Below are positions 12,003 through 21,600 of a DNA stretch of 64,000 bases, in pieces. Below the pieces are notes generated by a model that saw nothing but the letters and a program-made list of their open reading frames with translations, ran no database searches and was not told the DNA's origin. This stretch comes from Echeneis naucrates (taxonomy: Eukaryota > Chordata > Actinopteri > Carangiformes > Echeneidae). The translations under genes and the position numbers were made by a program. Within the stretch, counting starts at the first letter, position 1. Every line of letters begins with the position of its first letter. The stretch is from positions 31,008 through 95,007 of the forward strand of contig NC_042533.1 of the NCBI RefSeq assembly GCF_900963305.1. Reading direction: 5' to 3'.

Positions 12003-12499
12003 CCCTAACCCTAAGACTAAAATTAAAACCCAATTTGGACTTAAAAACTAAACTAATTAGACACAACCCTAACCCTAACCCTAACCCTAGTGACTTCTGG
12101 CACTTACCTGAAGCCTAACCCTAACCCTAACCCTAACCCTAGAGTTTGCAACCCTAACCCTAACCCTAATTTGGAGACCCGCTAGTTAGGAAACTCAAAA
12201 TGATAATTATGCTCCGGGAAGAGAAAATACCCCGTCGAAGCCAATAGAAGCCGAAATAAAGACAAAGACAAATAGAAAGAAGAACTAACTAGTGCCGAGG
12301 CTAAGAAGAAGGAAGGATAGGAGTTAAAAGCAAAAGGCAAGGAGGTTGGAGTAGGAAAAGGAAAAGGAGGATGGAAGTAGCCAAGAGGAATTGGAGGGAA
12401 GGAAGGATAGGAGAAGGACAAAAGGAGGTAACTTGGTGAACAGATACTCACCCGGGGACTTACCTAAAAAAAAGTTAAGACAAACAAACAGAAAAACAA

Positions 12500-12639
12500 A
12501 TACTTACCTGTGGATTAAAAATAAAATCATAAATACTTACCTGAAGAAACAGAAATACTTACCTGAAAAAGCAGAAATACTTACCTGAAAAATTAAAAAT
12601 AAATACCTGTGGAGATAAAAAAATACAAATACTTACCTT
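12500..12639 (-). promoter_or_regulatory. U1-complementary donor array in diverged family B
   Basis: ATACTTACCTG is found at 12500-12510, 12533-12543, 12555-12565 and 12577-12587, and ATACTTACCTT at 12629-12639, with spacing of 22-52 bp. The flanking sequence has diverged from the main satellite, but the motif is intact and sits at the same place upstream of the TATA box and ribozyme-like fold. Confidence 0.65.
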
Positions 12640-12853
12640 AAAATATAAATAAACACAAGAGACATGAAAAGGGTTTAAAAATAATTTAATAACAACAAAT
12701 ATACAATGGAAATACATTCAACTTAATTAAAAATACATGAAAACCAAAGACGGTAAAGAAAAAACAAAAAGAACTAACTAAAAACTAAAGAACAACATTG
12801 ACGAAAACTAAAAACTTTCTCAGAAAAGCCAAGTAGGCGGTCCTAAAGAAAAC

Positions 12854-12861
12854 TATAAATA
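12854..12861 (+). promoter_or_regulatory. TATA box, family B module
   Basis: TATAAATA lies 60 bp upstream of the hammerhead-like fold at 12914, the same spacing as in the main satellite although the surrounding bases differ. Confidence 0.55.
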
Positions 12862-12913
12862 CCAGAGAGGAGCAGCTTCTCCCTCATTTTATTTTCGTTT
12901 TTTGGGGGGTACA

Positions 12914-12971
12914 CATGCACCTTAGCCTGAAGAAGATCCAATCTGATCGAAACGTCGCGAGCAGGTGCATG
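12914..12971 (+). ncRNA. Hammerhead-like motif, family B
   Basis: CATGCACCT/AGGTGCATG stem I, CTGAAGA core at 12927-12933, GATC/GATC stem II with a CAATCT loop, then GAAA and CGTC. Compared with the satellite, the variable core base 7 is A instead of G and the loop differs, while all fixed core bases are kept. Confidence 0.6.
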
Positions 12972-13165
12972 ATAAAAAGGCCTAATATATTTTTATGGGG
13001 AATAAGTTAATTTAATATAATTTCATTTAAGTTACTATTTTATTTAATTTAAAAACAAATAAAAAAATAGTAAAACTAAAATAATTACATGCTTGGTGAG
13101 GTGACCAGGGGGCCCCCCGGTAATGGCGAGTGCACCCTTGGCCGCCTCCTCACGGGGGCGACCGT

Positions 13166-13380
13166 TTCAAACCCAAAAACCTAACCCTAACCCTAACCCT
13201 AACCCTAGGTTACCTAACCCTAATTTGGACTCTAACCCTAACCCTAACCCTAGGTGTTATCTAACCCTAACCCTAATTTGGACTCTAACCCTAACCCTAA
13301 CCCTAGGTTTATATAACCCTAACCCTAATTGGATTCTAACCCTAACCCTAACCCTAATTGGACTTCTAAAAATAAAATAA
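13166..13380 (+). repeat. About 60-bp minisatellite made of telomere-like repeats
   Basis: Four units of roughly 60 bp alternate CCCTAACCCTAATTTGGACTCT with three CCCTAA and a TAGGTT-like spacer. The same CCCTAATTTGGA junction occurs in the main satellite, so the minisatellite was probably amplified from it. Confidence 0.8.
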
Positions 13381-13879
13381 TTAATTATAATGATAAATCC
13401 CCATAATTTGAACTAACCCTAATTGACCTGTCTAGCTCCACCCAGATTCCGGACTCGAAGCCTAACTAAATTTGGACCTGACACTAACCCTAAACCTAAT
13501 AGCACGCGAACCTGACACATCAACCCAATTTGGATGCCCGCTACCTAGTCATTCATTGCTCCTGGGATGAGGACTGCCCCAGCGAAGCCCAAATAGAGAA
13601 AGTAAAAATTGCCCACGGGAAGAAGCATACCCCGAATGAGGCCAAGTCGGACTATGGTAGTGCCGAGGCTAAGGAAAGAGGAGATGGCAGGATAGTGAAG
13701 CGAAAAGCGAGGGGGGACGAGGAAGAGAAGAACAAGGAAAGGAAGAAAGAAAAGAAAATGTAGTGGGATGGAAAGGAAGAAGCAGGAAGGAGAAAAAAGA
13801 GGGGAAATATGATTATAAGATTAATAATAAAAAATATGATTAAAAATTGATATATATTAAAAATTATAAACAGTAACTT

Positions 13880-14050
13880 GGTGATCTGTACTCACCCGGG
13901 GACTCACCTAAAAGAAAAACAGAAAAAACAGAAAATTAATACAAATATACTTACCTGGAAACCTGTGAAAGAAAAATTAAAAAAGAAAAAATTATACTCA
14001 CCTGAATTAATTACCTGGATACTTACCTTAAAATTTACCTGAAAAAGAAG
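13880..14050 (-). promoter_or_regulatory. Donor-like array in diverged family C
   Basis: ATACTTACCTGG lies at 13947-13958 and ATACTTACCTT at 14019-14029. Several copies have switched to ACTCACCTG/ACTCACCTA, which on the minus strand is GGTGAGT, the other common donor form. Thus the donor character is kept where the letters differ, which argues against simple repeat copying. The position upstream of the TATA box and hammerhead-like fold is the same as in the other families. Confidence 0.55.
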
Positions 14051-14385
14051 AAAAAACAAATTAAAAACAGTTATAATTGGAATAAAATTACAAGTAAAAC
14101 TAAGTATAAATATAAAAAGGACTAAAAATTGGGTTAAAAAACTATGTATAAAAAATTATTAATATAAATATGAAAATTGATATTAAAATAAGGCCTAAAA
14201 ATAATTAAAACTATAAAGAGTATCATCCTCAATTGATTTATATTAAAATTCTATAAAAAAATCTATTAAAACCATTGGAAAACTAAAGAAAAAAAGAAAA
14301 AACTAAAACCGCAAATTGGAAACCTAAAACACATTCGGTAAAAACAAAACTTAAGAAACAGCCAAAGTGGGAGGAGTCAGGAGCG

Positions 14386-14393
14386 TATATAAG
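14386..14393 (+). promoter_or_regulatory. TATA box, family C module
   Basis: TATATAAG lies 55 bp upstream of the fold at 14441. A GGGAGGAGTC block precedes it where the other families have GGGCGG. Confidence 0.55.
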
Positions 14394-14440
14394 GAGAAGC
14401 GGCTCCAGCTCCTTCATTTCTTTTTGTTTTTCGGGGAGAG

Positions 14441-14497
14441 CACACACCTTAGCCTGAAGAAGACCTAAATCAGGTCGAAACGTCGCGGCGGTGTGTG
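14441..14497 (+). ncRNA. Hammerhead-like motif, family C, with compensatory stem changes
   Basis: Stem I is now CACACACC (14441-14448) with GGTGTGTG (14490-14497), and stem II is GACCT (14462-14466) with AGGTC (14472-14476). Both strands of both stems changed together relative to families A and B, keeping pairing. Core CTGAAGA (14454-14460), GAAA (14477-14480) and CGTC (14481-14484) are unchanged. This covariation is the best evidence that the RNA fold was selected. Confidence 0.65.
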
Positions 14498-14889
14498 TGG
14501 GGAATGGCCTTTTTTAATGGGAATTATTTCTTTTGATTATTTTATTCGTTTTTTATTATGATTTAATTTAAGTTAAAATAAAATAATAAAAAAACAAAAA
14601 AACAAAACACGACTCAGTAAGGGGGACCAGGGGGTCCCTGGGAAGTGCGCGTGCACTAAGGGACCATCCCCCAGGGGATGGCGCCCTTCTCTTTCCCAAA
14701 ACCTAACCCTAACCCTAACCCTAAGTTATATAATACATAAGAGTTAAAAAGAATTATTTTATTTTATTTGGGGATTATAGGGTTAATATTAAAAAGAAAG
14801 GGAAGAAAAGAAAAAAAGTACTAAGGATAAAACCGAAAGATAAAATAAAGCGAAAAGCGAAAAGACAAAATAACATGGAAAACAGAGGG

Positions 14890-14897
14890 TATAAAAG
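14890..14897 (+). promoter_or_regulatory. TATA box, family D module
   Basis: TATAAAAG, a strong TATA match, lies about 125 bp upstream of the hammerhead-like core at 15016. This distance is longer than in families A-C. Confidence 0.45.
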
Positions 14898-14982
14898 GGA
14901 GACACTTAGAAAGAAAAAGTCATTATCGGCTAGACTTTTGAAGAGAACACATCAGCCAGCCATTAATTTAAAAGAGTTTTTT

Positions 14983-15078
14983 GTGTGCTTTTTTAATTTT
15001 TTAATTTTTTTAGACCTGAAGAAGACCTATTAAGGTCGAAACGTCGTCCTCTTTTGTTTTTTGTTTTTTTAAGCACAC
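14983..15078 (+). ncRNA. Hammerhead-like motif, family D
   Basis: CTGAAGA at 15016-15022, stem II GACCT (15024-15028)/AGGTC (15033-15037) with a 4-base loop, GAAA at 15038-15041 and CGTC at 15042-15045. Bases 15013-15015 pair with 15046-15048. A distal GTGTGCTT near 14983 can pair with AAGCACAC at 15071-15078. Stem I is therefore long and interrupted. Confidence 0.5.
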
Positions 15079-15420
15079 CTTCTTTAGTTCATTAAACAAT
15101 TTTTTTATTTTAATAAATAAATAAATAATATAATAAATAAATAAATAGATAAATAAATAAATAAATACATACATACATAAGTTAAAAAAATCACTAAAAA
15201 AGAAAGGTACCCTCTTTAAATGGGTCCTTTCTTGGAGGAGGGCTGGACACTGGTCCAGCGGGGCAAACGGGGCCGCCAGCAGACCCGTGAGCCTGCGTGG
15301 GACCAGAATAGGGGTTGGTCCAAGGGGTGGATGGAGTGTGCACCCCCCGCCTCCAGATGGAGACGGGTACAATTCCCCTACACTAACCCTAACCCCTAAC
15401 CCTAGGGACAGCTTTTTTCA

Positions 15421-15672
15421 TTTAGAAATTTATTATTTTTTTAAAAAAACAACAAGTACTACAAAAAAACACAAAAACGATGACAACAACAATGGGGCAA
15501 GGCGTATGGACCGAGGTGCGGTATGGTCGCCGCCGCCAACAGCCCTACCGGGTCCAGTGGGGAGTTGCCACCGGGTGGATGGACGGTGCCACTTCCACCC
15601 CCTCCCAGAGGGGGTGCAGATCTAATTTTTTTTAAAAACCTAACCATCCCTATTCCCTAACCCTAAACCCTT
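15421..15672 (+). repeat. Truncated module E: GC-rich block plus telomere-like repeats
   Basis: It contains a GC-rich block with internal inverted runs (15500-15620) followed by CCTAACC-type repeats to about 15672. The TATA box and ribozyme core are not visible. It is the innermost telomere-like junction of the main subtelomere. Confidence 0.5.
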
Positions 15673-15855
15673 TCTGGTGAGGGTTTGCTCCCAGTTCTCC
15701 GCAAGGTGATAGGGTACCTAACTGACACTCTCAGACAGGAGTACTGCACCAGTCAGGGAGTGGCAAGATTTGATGCCTGTTGGAAGGCATTCCAGTGTGA
15801 ATTAGCACTGGAAGAGCTGTTCTAGGGCCGGCCTCTGTCACCACTGGACTTTCAG

Positions 15856-17061
15856 CTCAGTGTGAGCCTGGGCACAAACACGGTGAGTGACAAAAGTTTG
15901 ACCAATCACAGGGGGTTCCTGGAACTAGCACCTCACTCAAATGCCACTTCTAAGGAAACAACTCCCCCACTCCACCATTGGACACAAGATGATCTTCAGA
16001 AGATGTGCATAGAGCGTATTTTCCCTCTGTGTCAGGTCCTTTACAAGATCTTTACAAAAGGAACACAGAGATTCCCTTCTCAATACTCTATGGTGATGCC
16101 CCACCAAGTAGACTGTGCGTTGTCCCTGGAAGACCTTTGTAAAGATCCTGCTACCAAGCACTGCTTTCCTGTGCCAAACACATTTGCAAGGGCTCACACC
16201 CTGGTCGAAAGAGCTGGAAAAGATGTGGAGTCTTGTCTGCTGCAAGGCTTTGTGGAGGACAAGGTTTCTTTTTTTCCGGCCATAAAATTCAGGGATGTCA
16301 GGGGCAACAAGAAAGTGTGGTGGAATGGGAAGGACTTTATCCAAGTTCACCTGGGGGATCAAGAACCTTCTCCCCTTTCCAAAGTGGCAGCCATGACCCT
16401 GAAGGCCTGCATGGAGATTGAAAGGCGTTCACTAGCCTATTCCAGGACCCTGGAGAAATACAGGGACCACGGAATGCCATGGATGGAGAAGGTCCTCTCT
16501 CGATTGCCAGAAACACTACAAGGAGACATACTTCTGAAAGTAGTGACGTTTGTCAGCTGTGTTGGCTTGATCATGAATGGCGATTTTGTTGATTACAATC
16601 ACCTCTTGGATCTCCTGAAACAAATGAGCCATGTCATGTCACAGGCACAGCTGCAGAAGCTCCCGATCCTTTCCAGGTTCATCTCGCCAAAGGTTTACAA
16701 TGTCCTAATCTGGAAGATACATGAAAGCATCCCTGTCCGTGGCATCCCACCTGGGCCAAAGTGGCACAAACCACCAGCACCTCACAAGCCAAAGGAGGAC
16801 AGCGTCCAGCCTGAAGAGGATGTGCAGGCTATTGATGAACAAGATGGCATCAAACCAATGGTGCAGTCTCCTGCCATGTGCCTGCCTGCTAAAACTTCAA
16901 AACACTGGACAGCATTGGAGGATTCCCTCATAAACGTGGACCCTCTAGTGAAGCTGAATGAGGCCTACAAACGTTATGTGCTTAGCTGCAGGGAACACAA
17001 AATTCCCGCAAGGACACATCACTCCTTCAGGCAAAGGAGATTGAAAATGATTTTAAAGTAA
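15856..17061 (+). CDS. Unrecognised open frame of about 400 codons
   Basis: One uninterrupted frame runs to TAA at 17059-17061. No ATG opens it: the first in-frame ATG is at 16003. A TTTCAG acceptor-like site ends at 15855, so this may be a 3'-terminal exon. Similar coding-like sequence lies just upstream, up to the telomere-like junction at about 15672. The product is soluble-looking, with a Trp-rich WWNGKDF segment near residue 155, several Cys, a Pro/Lys-rich stretch near 300-320 and a basic end. No signal peptide or membrane segment is seen. I do not recognise the family. It may be a displaced gene fragment, a retrocopy or part of an old mobile element. Confidence 0.4.
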   Translation, partial: LSVSLGTNTVSDKSLTNHRGFLELAPHSNATSKETTPPLHHWTQDDLQKMCIERIFPLCQVLYKIFTKGTQRFPSQYSMVMPHQVDCALSLEDLCKDPATKHCFPVPNTFARAHTLVERAGKDVESCLLQGFVEDKVSFFPAIKFRDVRGNKKVWWNGKDFIQVHLGDQEPSPLSKVAAMTLKACMEIERRSLAYSRTLEKYRDHGMPWMEKVLSRLPETLQGDILLKVVTFVSCVGLIMNGDFVDYNHLLDLLKQMSHVMSQAQLQKLPILSRFISPKVYNVLIWKIHESIPVRGIPPGPKWHKPPAPHKPKEDSVQPEEDVQAIDEQDGIKPMVQSPAMCLPAKTSKHWTALEDSLINVDPLVKLNEAYKRYVLSCREHKIPARTHHSFRQRRLKMILK

Positions 17062-18060
17062 AAATTGCTTTTCTTTTGCAGTTTAACAGTTTAATTTCAA
17101 TAAGTTTGAGTTTTCCCCAGCTGGAAGTGGGATGGCATTTCTTTCTGCAATTTTCTTCTTAGTTTGTTTAAGCTTTAAATTTTTTAATGTTGAGTTTGAA
17201 CCCCCCCCCCCAAAAAAAAAAATAATGCTTTCGTTATCTTTAGATGTTTTAGTGGTAAGTTTAAACAAAAAGAAAAACCTCCCAAAAATTGTTTGTGTTA
17301 TCTCCATATGTTTTAGCGTTGAGTGAAGGGGGGAAAAAAAAAAAACCTCCACATGGACTCTGCCTTGACGTGGCGTGGGGGCTTGTGTGCCTCAGGTTCA
17401 CTGAGGACAGACCAAAGAGTCCACAACTTACCTTTAGATAATTGCCTTATCTGTCTGATTTCGAGATTTTTTTTTTAAGCGTCATTTCAAAATAGGTACC
17501 AAATGACTCCAAATGGTCCGAAACGTGCTCCTAACCACTTTCTACCTGGTGGATTTTGGCCTCCGCACTTTCAAAATTTTCGTTAGTCGTATCCCATTCA
17601 TTTGCAATGGGAACACCGAACCGTCTGTAACTCCGGAACCGAACGTCCTAGACACTCGGGGGTGGCGTCGGCCAGACATAATTTGGGGGCACTGAACGCG
17701 CTGGTCCTGGTCCCGTGTCTCTACGGGACCCGTGTCGTTCCCGAGATATGGCAATGTCGTAACAGGAAGTAACGTATCTCCAGAGCGGACTCGGGGTGGT
17801 ACCGTTTGAAAGCACGTACCTGAATTAGTGGGGGTAGAGCTTGGTTTCATGTCTCTATCACCTTCCTATCAAAAGTTATTCAAGAATGTCTAATCCTCAA
17901 ATGTCTAATCGTGGTAATCATCCCTATTCCCCTCCTCCTCCCTTTTTATCCTAAACTTAACCTCATCCCCAGCCCCCAATCCTAACCCTTACCTCCCCCC
18001 TTCCTTTTTTTTCTCTCCCTTTCTCCTCCCAATATAAAAAAGGAAAAAAGAACTAGAAAA
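17062..18060. other. Non-coding repetitive spacer
   Basis: It holds homopolymers (C10A11 near 17211), a fragment near 17355-17440 resembling dispersed fish repeats, and a GC-balanced block (17500-17870) that reads like an old dispersed repeat. No gene is supported. Confidence 0.5.
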
Positions 18061-19240
18061 ATCCCTTGGCAGAAATTTTGAGAGTCACTCGGGGTGTGTG
18101 CTGTCGGGACACAAATGTCAGTGGTAGCAGTTGTTCAGCTGCTCTCCTATCAGAGGAGTCTGATGACGTCACTGACCGCAGCTGTGTGTCTGAGCTTGGA
18201 TTGCATCATCCTTCTCAGAGAGTCCATTAGAAAACAGGTTCATTTCGGTCGGCGAGCCTCTCACTCTGAGGCAATTTGTGACAAAACGGTAACTCCTATC
18301 CGAAAAGCGAGCAGACGCTGAGCGCCACAACAAGTGTCTGAATCTGTGTGTGTATTTTAGTGTTTCTTGGTTGTAAAATGTGGACAGGGGAGCGAGTTAA
18401 AAACACATGAAAATGTGAACTCATCTCCTTGTGGGCAGAGAAAAATACATTGGGAGTAATAGGAGAGAGGAGGGGTTAGCATGTCCTTTAGAGGGGCACA
18501 GTTCAAATTTGGTTTGTCCCACAGTTAAAGTAAAGACATTTTTCAAGAGAGGACAAGAATCTCTACTACTTTGGAGAAAATGAGGCACGTACCTTAAACT
18601 ATGTGGCCGTAAGGGCGAGTTAAAAATAAATTTTTAGAGAATTTTCAGCTCACTCACGCACTCTAACTGAAAATTCCCCCACTCTAACCACCAACATTCC
18701 GTGCAATACACACACGGGAAACAGCAGAAATGAGGTGAGACGAACATCACGCTTGAACAATCGCTGTTCGAAAAGTATAAAATATATCAGAAAGATGAAA
18801 ACACCACTTGAAAGTTTTCCTCCGTTTTGATGGTAAATGGACTGTGTAGCTGGACGTATGCCAAAGTATGAGAGGTTTGAAAAAGGTGGACGAATTTTCG
18901 TCGTCTCTCATAGGAAATGAATGGAGTTTTTTGGCCACGTTTTCGCCGTTTACGGCGCCAAAATATCGCATTCTACCCAGAAAACAGAGCACAGCGATCC
19001 CAAACAGGCCCCACATGATGGGCTTTGGTCCGGGGGGGTGAATTCAAAGCCCTCCGACAAGAAGCGAATCAAAATTTTAGGAAGGGGAATAATAAAAACT
19101 TTTATATTAAAAAAAAGAATAATAAACGCGCAGGATAACAATAGTGACTCTGTTCGGAGCCCGAGTCACTAATTAAACATACCTCAGAAAGTTATTTAAG
19201 CCACCTGTGCCAGAGCGGCTCAGAATTTTAAAATGAGCCT
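18061..19240. other. Unclassified spacer
   Basis: Moderately AT-rich, with no convincing frame or splice pattern. The GTTTACGGCGCCAAAAT stretch near 18948 looks like a dispersed-repeat segment. I see no gene. Confidence 0.4.
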
Positions 19241-19720
19241 TTTGTCCCCCAACCTAACCCACAACCCATCCTTCTCCTCCCCCATCACTTCATCTCATCC
19301 CCTTTGTTTCCACCTTTTCACACAGAATCACAGGTTTACACCGCATCATTAAAAGCAACTTCCCCACCCTTCAGGCTCGACATCCGGTGTTCTACGATCA
19401 CAGAACCATTTCAGCATACAGAAAACACAAAAACCTCCGGTCCATCCTCACCACAGCCAAGTTCTCCGACCATAGACCCACACCATCATTGCTACATTCT
19501 CATCCATCACTATAAATGAGACCTAAGGTGGTTGAAAAGTTGTGGCGGTGCACACATACAGGCCTATTTTTGTTCTTTTTTTTTTTTTTTTTTTGGGGGG
19601 GGGGGGTTATTTGATTTTGTTTTATTCATTTAAGTTATAAATAACAAATAAATAAAAACAAATTACCCTTGGGTGGGAACCGAGAGGCGACCTGATGATG
19701 GCCCCTAACACGCAGTTCGC
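19241..19720 (+). repeat. Degenerate relic of the TATA-ribozyme-GC module
   Basis: GAGACCTAAGGTGGTTGAAAAG near 19517 aligns with the stem II-GAAA part of the hammerhead-like fold. GGCGGTGCACACATACAGGCCTA after it matches the stem I end and the GGCCTA that follows the fold in the other families. A poly-G/T stretch and a CCTTGGGTGGGAACC block follow. Core bases are lost, so this copy should be inactive. Confidence 0.5.
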
Positions 19721-20095
19721 CGATAATCTCTTCTAGCTCTCTGTCTCTTCTCTTCAGTTTCTGACTTCTAGCTTTTTATCAGTTGAATTCAAATTTTTTC
19801 CTCTTTCTTCTCTTTCAGCATCTACTCACACACGGTGCATCGGCTGCTCGGGAATTGCAGAGATCTGCGCTAAGGTAAGATGCACACTCCTGTCAGCTTT
19901 TTGCTCACTGAAAACAGCGCCTCAACAACTGCCACCTCATTTAAAGTCACAGTAACACAAATACAGTTTTGGGGAATGTATTTACTGCTCCCCTCGCGTG
20001 GAAAAATAGTCAGAAGTTCACATTTTAAACAGCATTTACAACATTAATACATAATATATTGATACATTTCCAGACTAACTACAAATAACTCTGAC

Positions 20096-20540
20096 TTACG
20101 GAAGCGCAGTGCTGCCACGTCAGTAAAAGAAAAAAAAATCTGTTATTACAATATGCAAACCTATCACGTTATAACATGATAATTTATTGTTAGAATAATA
20201 TACCTCCTGAGGATCGGACTCATTCTGCCGTCTGTACAGCTCCATGTTTTTTTTTTTTAAAAACCTTCGTAGTGTACGCATACTTATCACAACATCATCG
20301 ACCGTGCGCAATAATAGTAGAATCTCGCCATTTCTCAACCCAAGCATGAAGTAGAACTTGATCAAATGGTGTAAATCGGCCATATTCCTTCTCCGTTTCC
20401 TCGTTTAAACGCGAAACCTTTCACGTCATAACAATATAAATTATCACGTTATAACGTGATAAGTTTGTACATTGTAATAACGTTATACTGATATTTACTT
20501 TTTCTTTTACTGACGTGGCAGCACAACGCTTCCGTAGTGA
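20096..20540. mobile_element. Short non-autonomous DNA transposon with about 36-bp terminal inverted repeats
   Basis: The left end TACGGAAGCGCAGTGCTGCC... (from about 20098) is the reverse complement, with two or three mismatches, of the right end ...GGCAGCACAACGCTTCCGTA (to about 20538). Inner sub-repeats containing CACGTTATAACGTGAT are also inverted. On the minus strand at 20120-20383 an 87-codon frame begins MADLHHLIKFYFMLGLRNGE, resembling the helix-turn-helix start of integrase-like transposases common in fish, but no catalytic part follows. It therefore looks like a deletion derivative. Target-site duplication is unclear, possibly TA. Confidence 0.65.
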
Positions 20541-20699
20541 AACACTAAATCTAGAAATATTACAAAAAATGACTTTTTTTTCATTCATGTGTCATAGTCT
20601 TAATAAAAGCTCCCTTCCTTCTGTGTTGACAAAAACTTTATGGAAATGGTTCATTTTCGATTTTGGAAAATCTAGTAATTCCTTGAAGGGTTTTTTTTG

Positions 20700-21600
20700 T
20701 TTGTTTGTTTTTTAATGACGACGTGGCAGCTGTGACTTTTCTCATCGGTGGATCTCTCTTTCTGCTGACATTGGTCTCATCGGGGAGATCAACCAGTTAA
20801 AAGCGGGGACGATGACGGACTTGTTGGCGTCATCGGAGAAAAAAAAGAGTTTTCCGAAACGGCCCAATCAAATCGAGGAAATGTTTCACTGAGCGCTGGA
20901 TTGGCGTCGGTCGGACGGGAAATGTTCAGCTGGGACCGAGTGCATGACTGTAGGCCAGCGCGGAGGAAAGAGACGGTGAGAACGGCAGTTCCGGCGGAGA
21001 CAGGTGAGCTCAAGTGTCTCTCTGTCATCGACCTGCTTCCTTCAGACTGCGAAGATTTAAGAATGATATGAAAATCATTTCGACAAACTGTCAGTGTACA
21101 CAGAGAAGAACAGAGAATGGACTCCATCTGAAAATAACAACTGAACCTTAAAAGTCATTATAAATATATATTTATTTCGTACTTTTACCCTTCTATGTTT
21201 ATCTTGTGTTGCCGTGTGTCTGTGGATATTACACTTTGTTTTAATGATGTGAATTGAAGGCGGTTATGAGTAAAAAATAATAATGTTTGTCTTTGTGGGT
21301 TTACTGGTGAATTTATGTTTAAAATTAAACATTTGTGAAATATTTGATGAAATGAACTTTTCTTTTTGGACACAGGTACATATGTAAAGTCAGATCAGAG
21401 GAAATGCAGTATGAAGTTACTTTATAATAACTGAAAGCAGTCAGTTTGTCTCAGCTGCAATTGATCATCTTTACTATCGAACTGAGATTATCTGCTGAAT
21501 GTTCTGGTCTGTCAGCAGTTTCTATTCGTGTCAGGTCAGGTCTGTTTGTTTGACGTGTACTAACGACTTGAATTCCTTTGCTCTCTGTCACGGCGTCAGG
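20700..21600 (+). promoter_or_regulatory. Likely calu promoter and 5' non-coding exon
   Basis: A GC-rich segment at about 20800-21010 ends in a GGAGACAG/gtgagc donor-like site at 21001/21002. It would splice to the coding exon just upstream of the ATG at 21601. No coding frame is supported here. Promoter assignment is inferred from position and base composition. Confidence 0.4.

Larger units (their letters stand above)
11951..13165 (+). repeat. Diverged satellite unit, family B
   Basis: It keeps the order of the main unit: CCCTAA arrays (about 11955-12170), GAGACCCGCTAG, purine-rich stretch (12300-12420), U1-like array (12500-12639), TATA box, hammerhead-like fold, and GC-rich block with GGGGGCCCCCCGG at about 13107. 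Sequence identity to family A is only moderate and patchy. The short open frames here are not supported as genes. Confidence 0.85.
13381..14725 (+). repeat. Diverged satellite unit, family C
   Basis: It has the same module order: GATGCCCGCTA-type start near 13530, purine-rich block (13660-13800), donor-like array, TATA box at 14386, hammerhead-like fold 14441-14497, GC-rich block (14625-14690) and CCCTAA at about 14700-14723. The 77-codon open frame at 13530-13763 lies in the purine-rich part and is probably not a gene. Confidence 0.8.
14726..15420 (+). repeat. Diverged satellite unit, family D
   Basis: TATA box at 14890, hammerhead-like core at 15016, an AAAT/ACAT microsatellite at about 15110-15180, a GC-rich block at 15210-15370 and CCCTAA at about 15385-15403. 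The order is again TATA, fold, GC block, telomere repeat. Confidence 0.7.

Noticed and set aside
13530-13763. 77-codon plus-strand frame rich in Lys/Glu/Arg
   Set aside because: It lies in the purine-rich part of a diverged satellite unit, so its composition explains the open frame.
15937-16362. 141-codon minus-strand frame over the unrecognised plus-strand frame
   Set aside because: The plus-strand frame is three times longer and continuous; the minus frame is its shadow.
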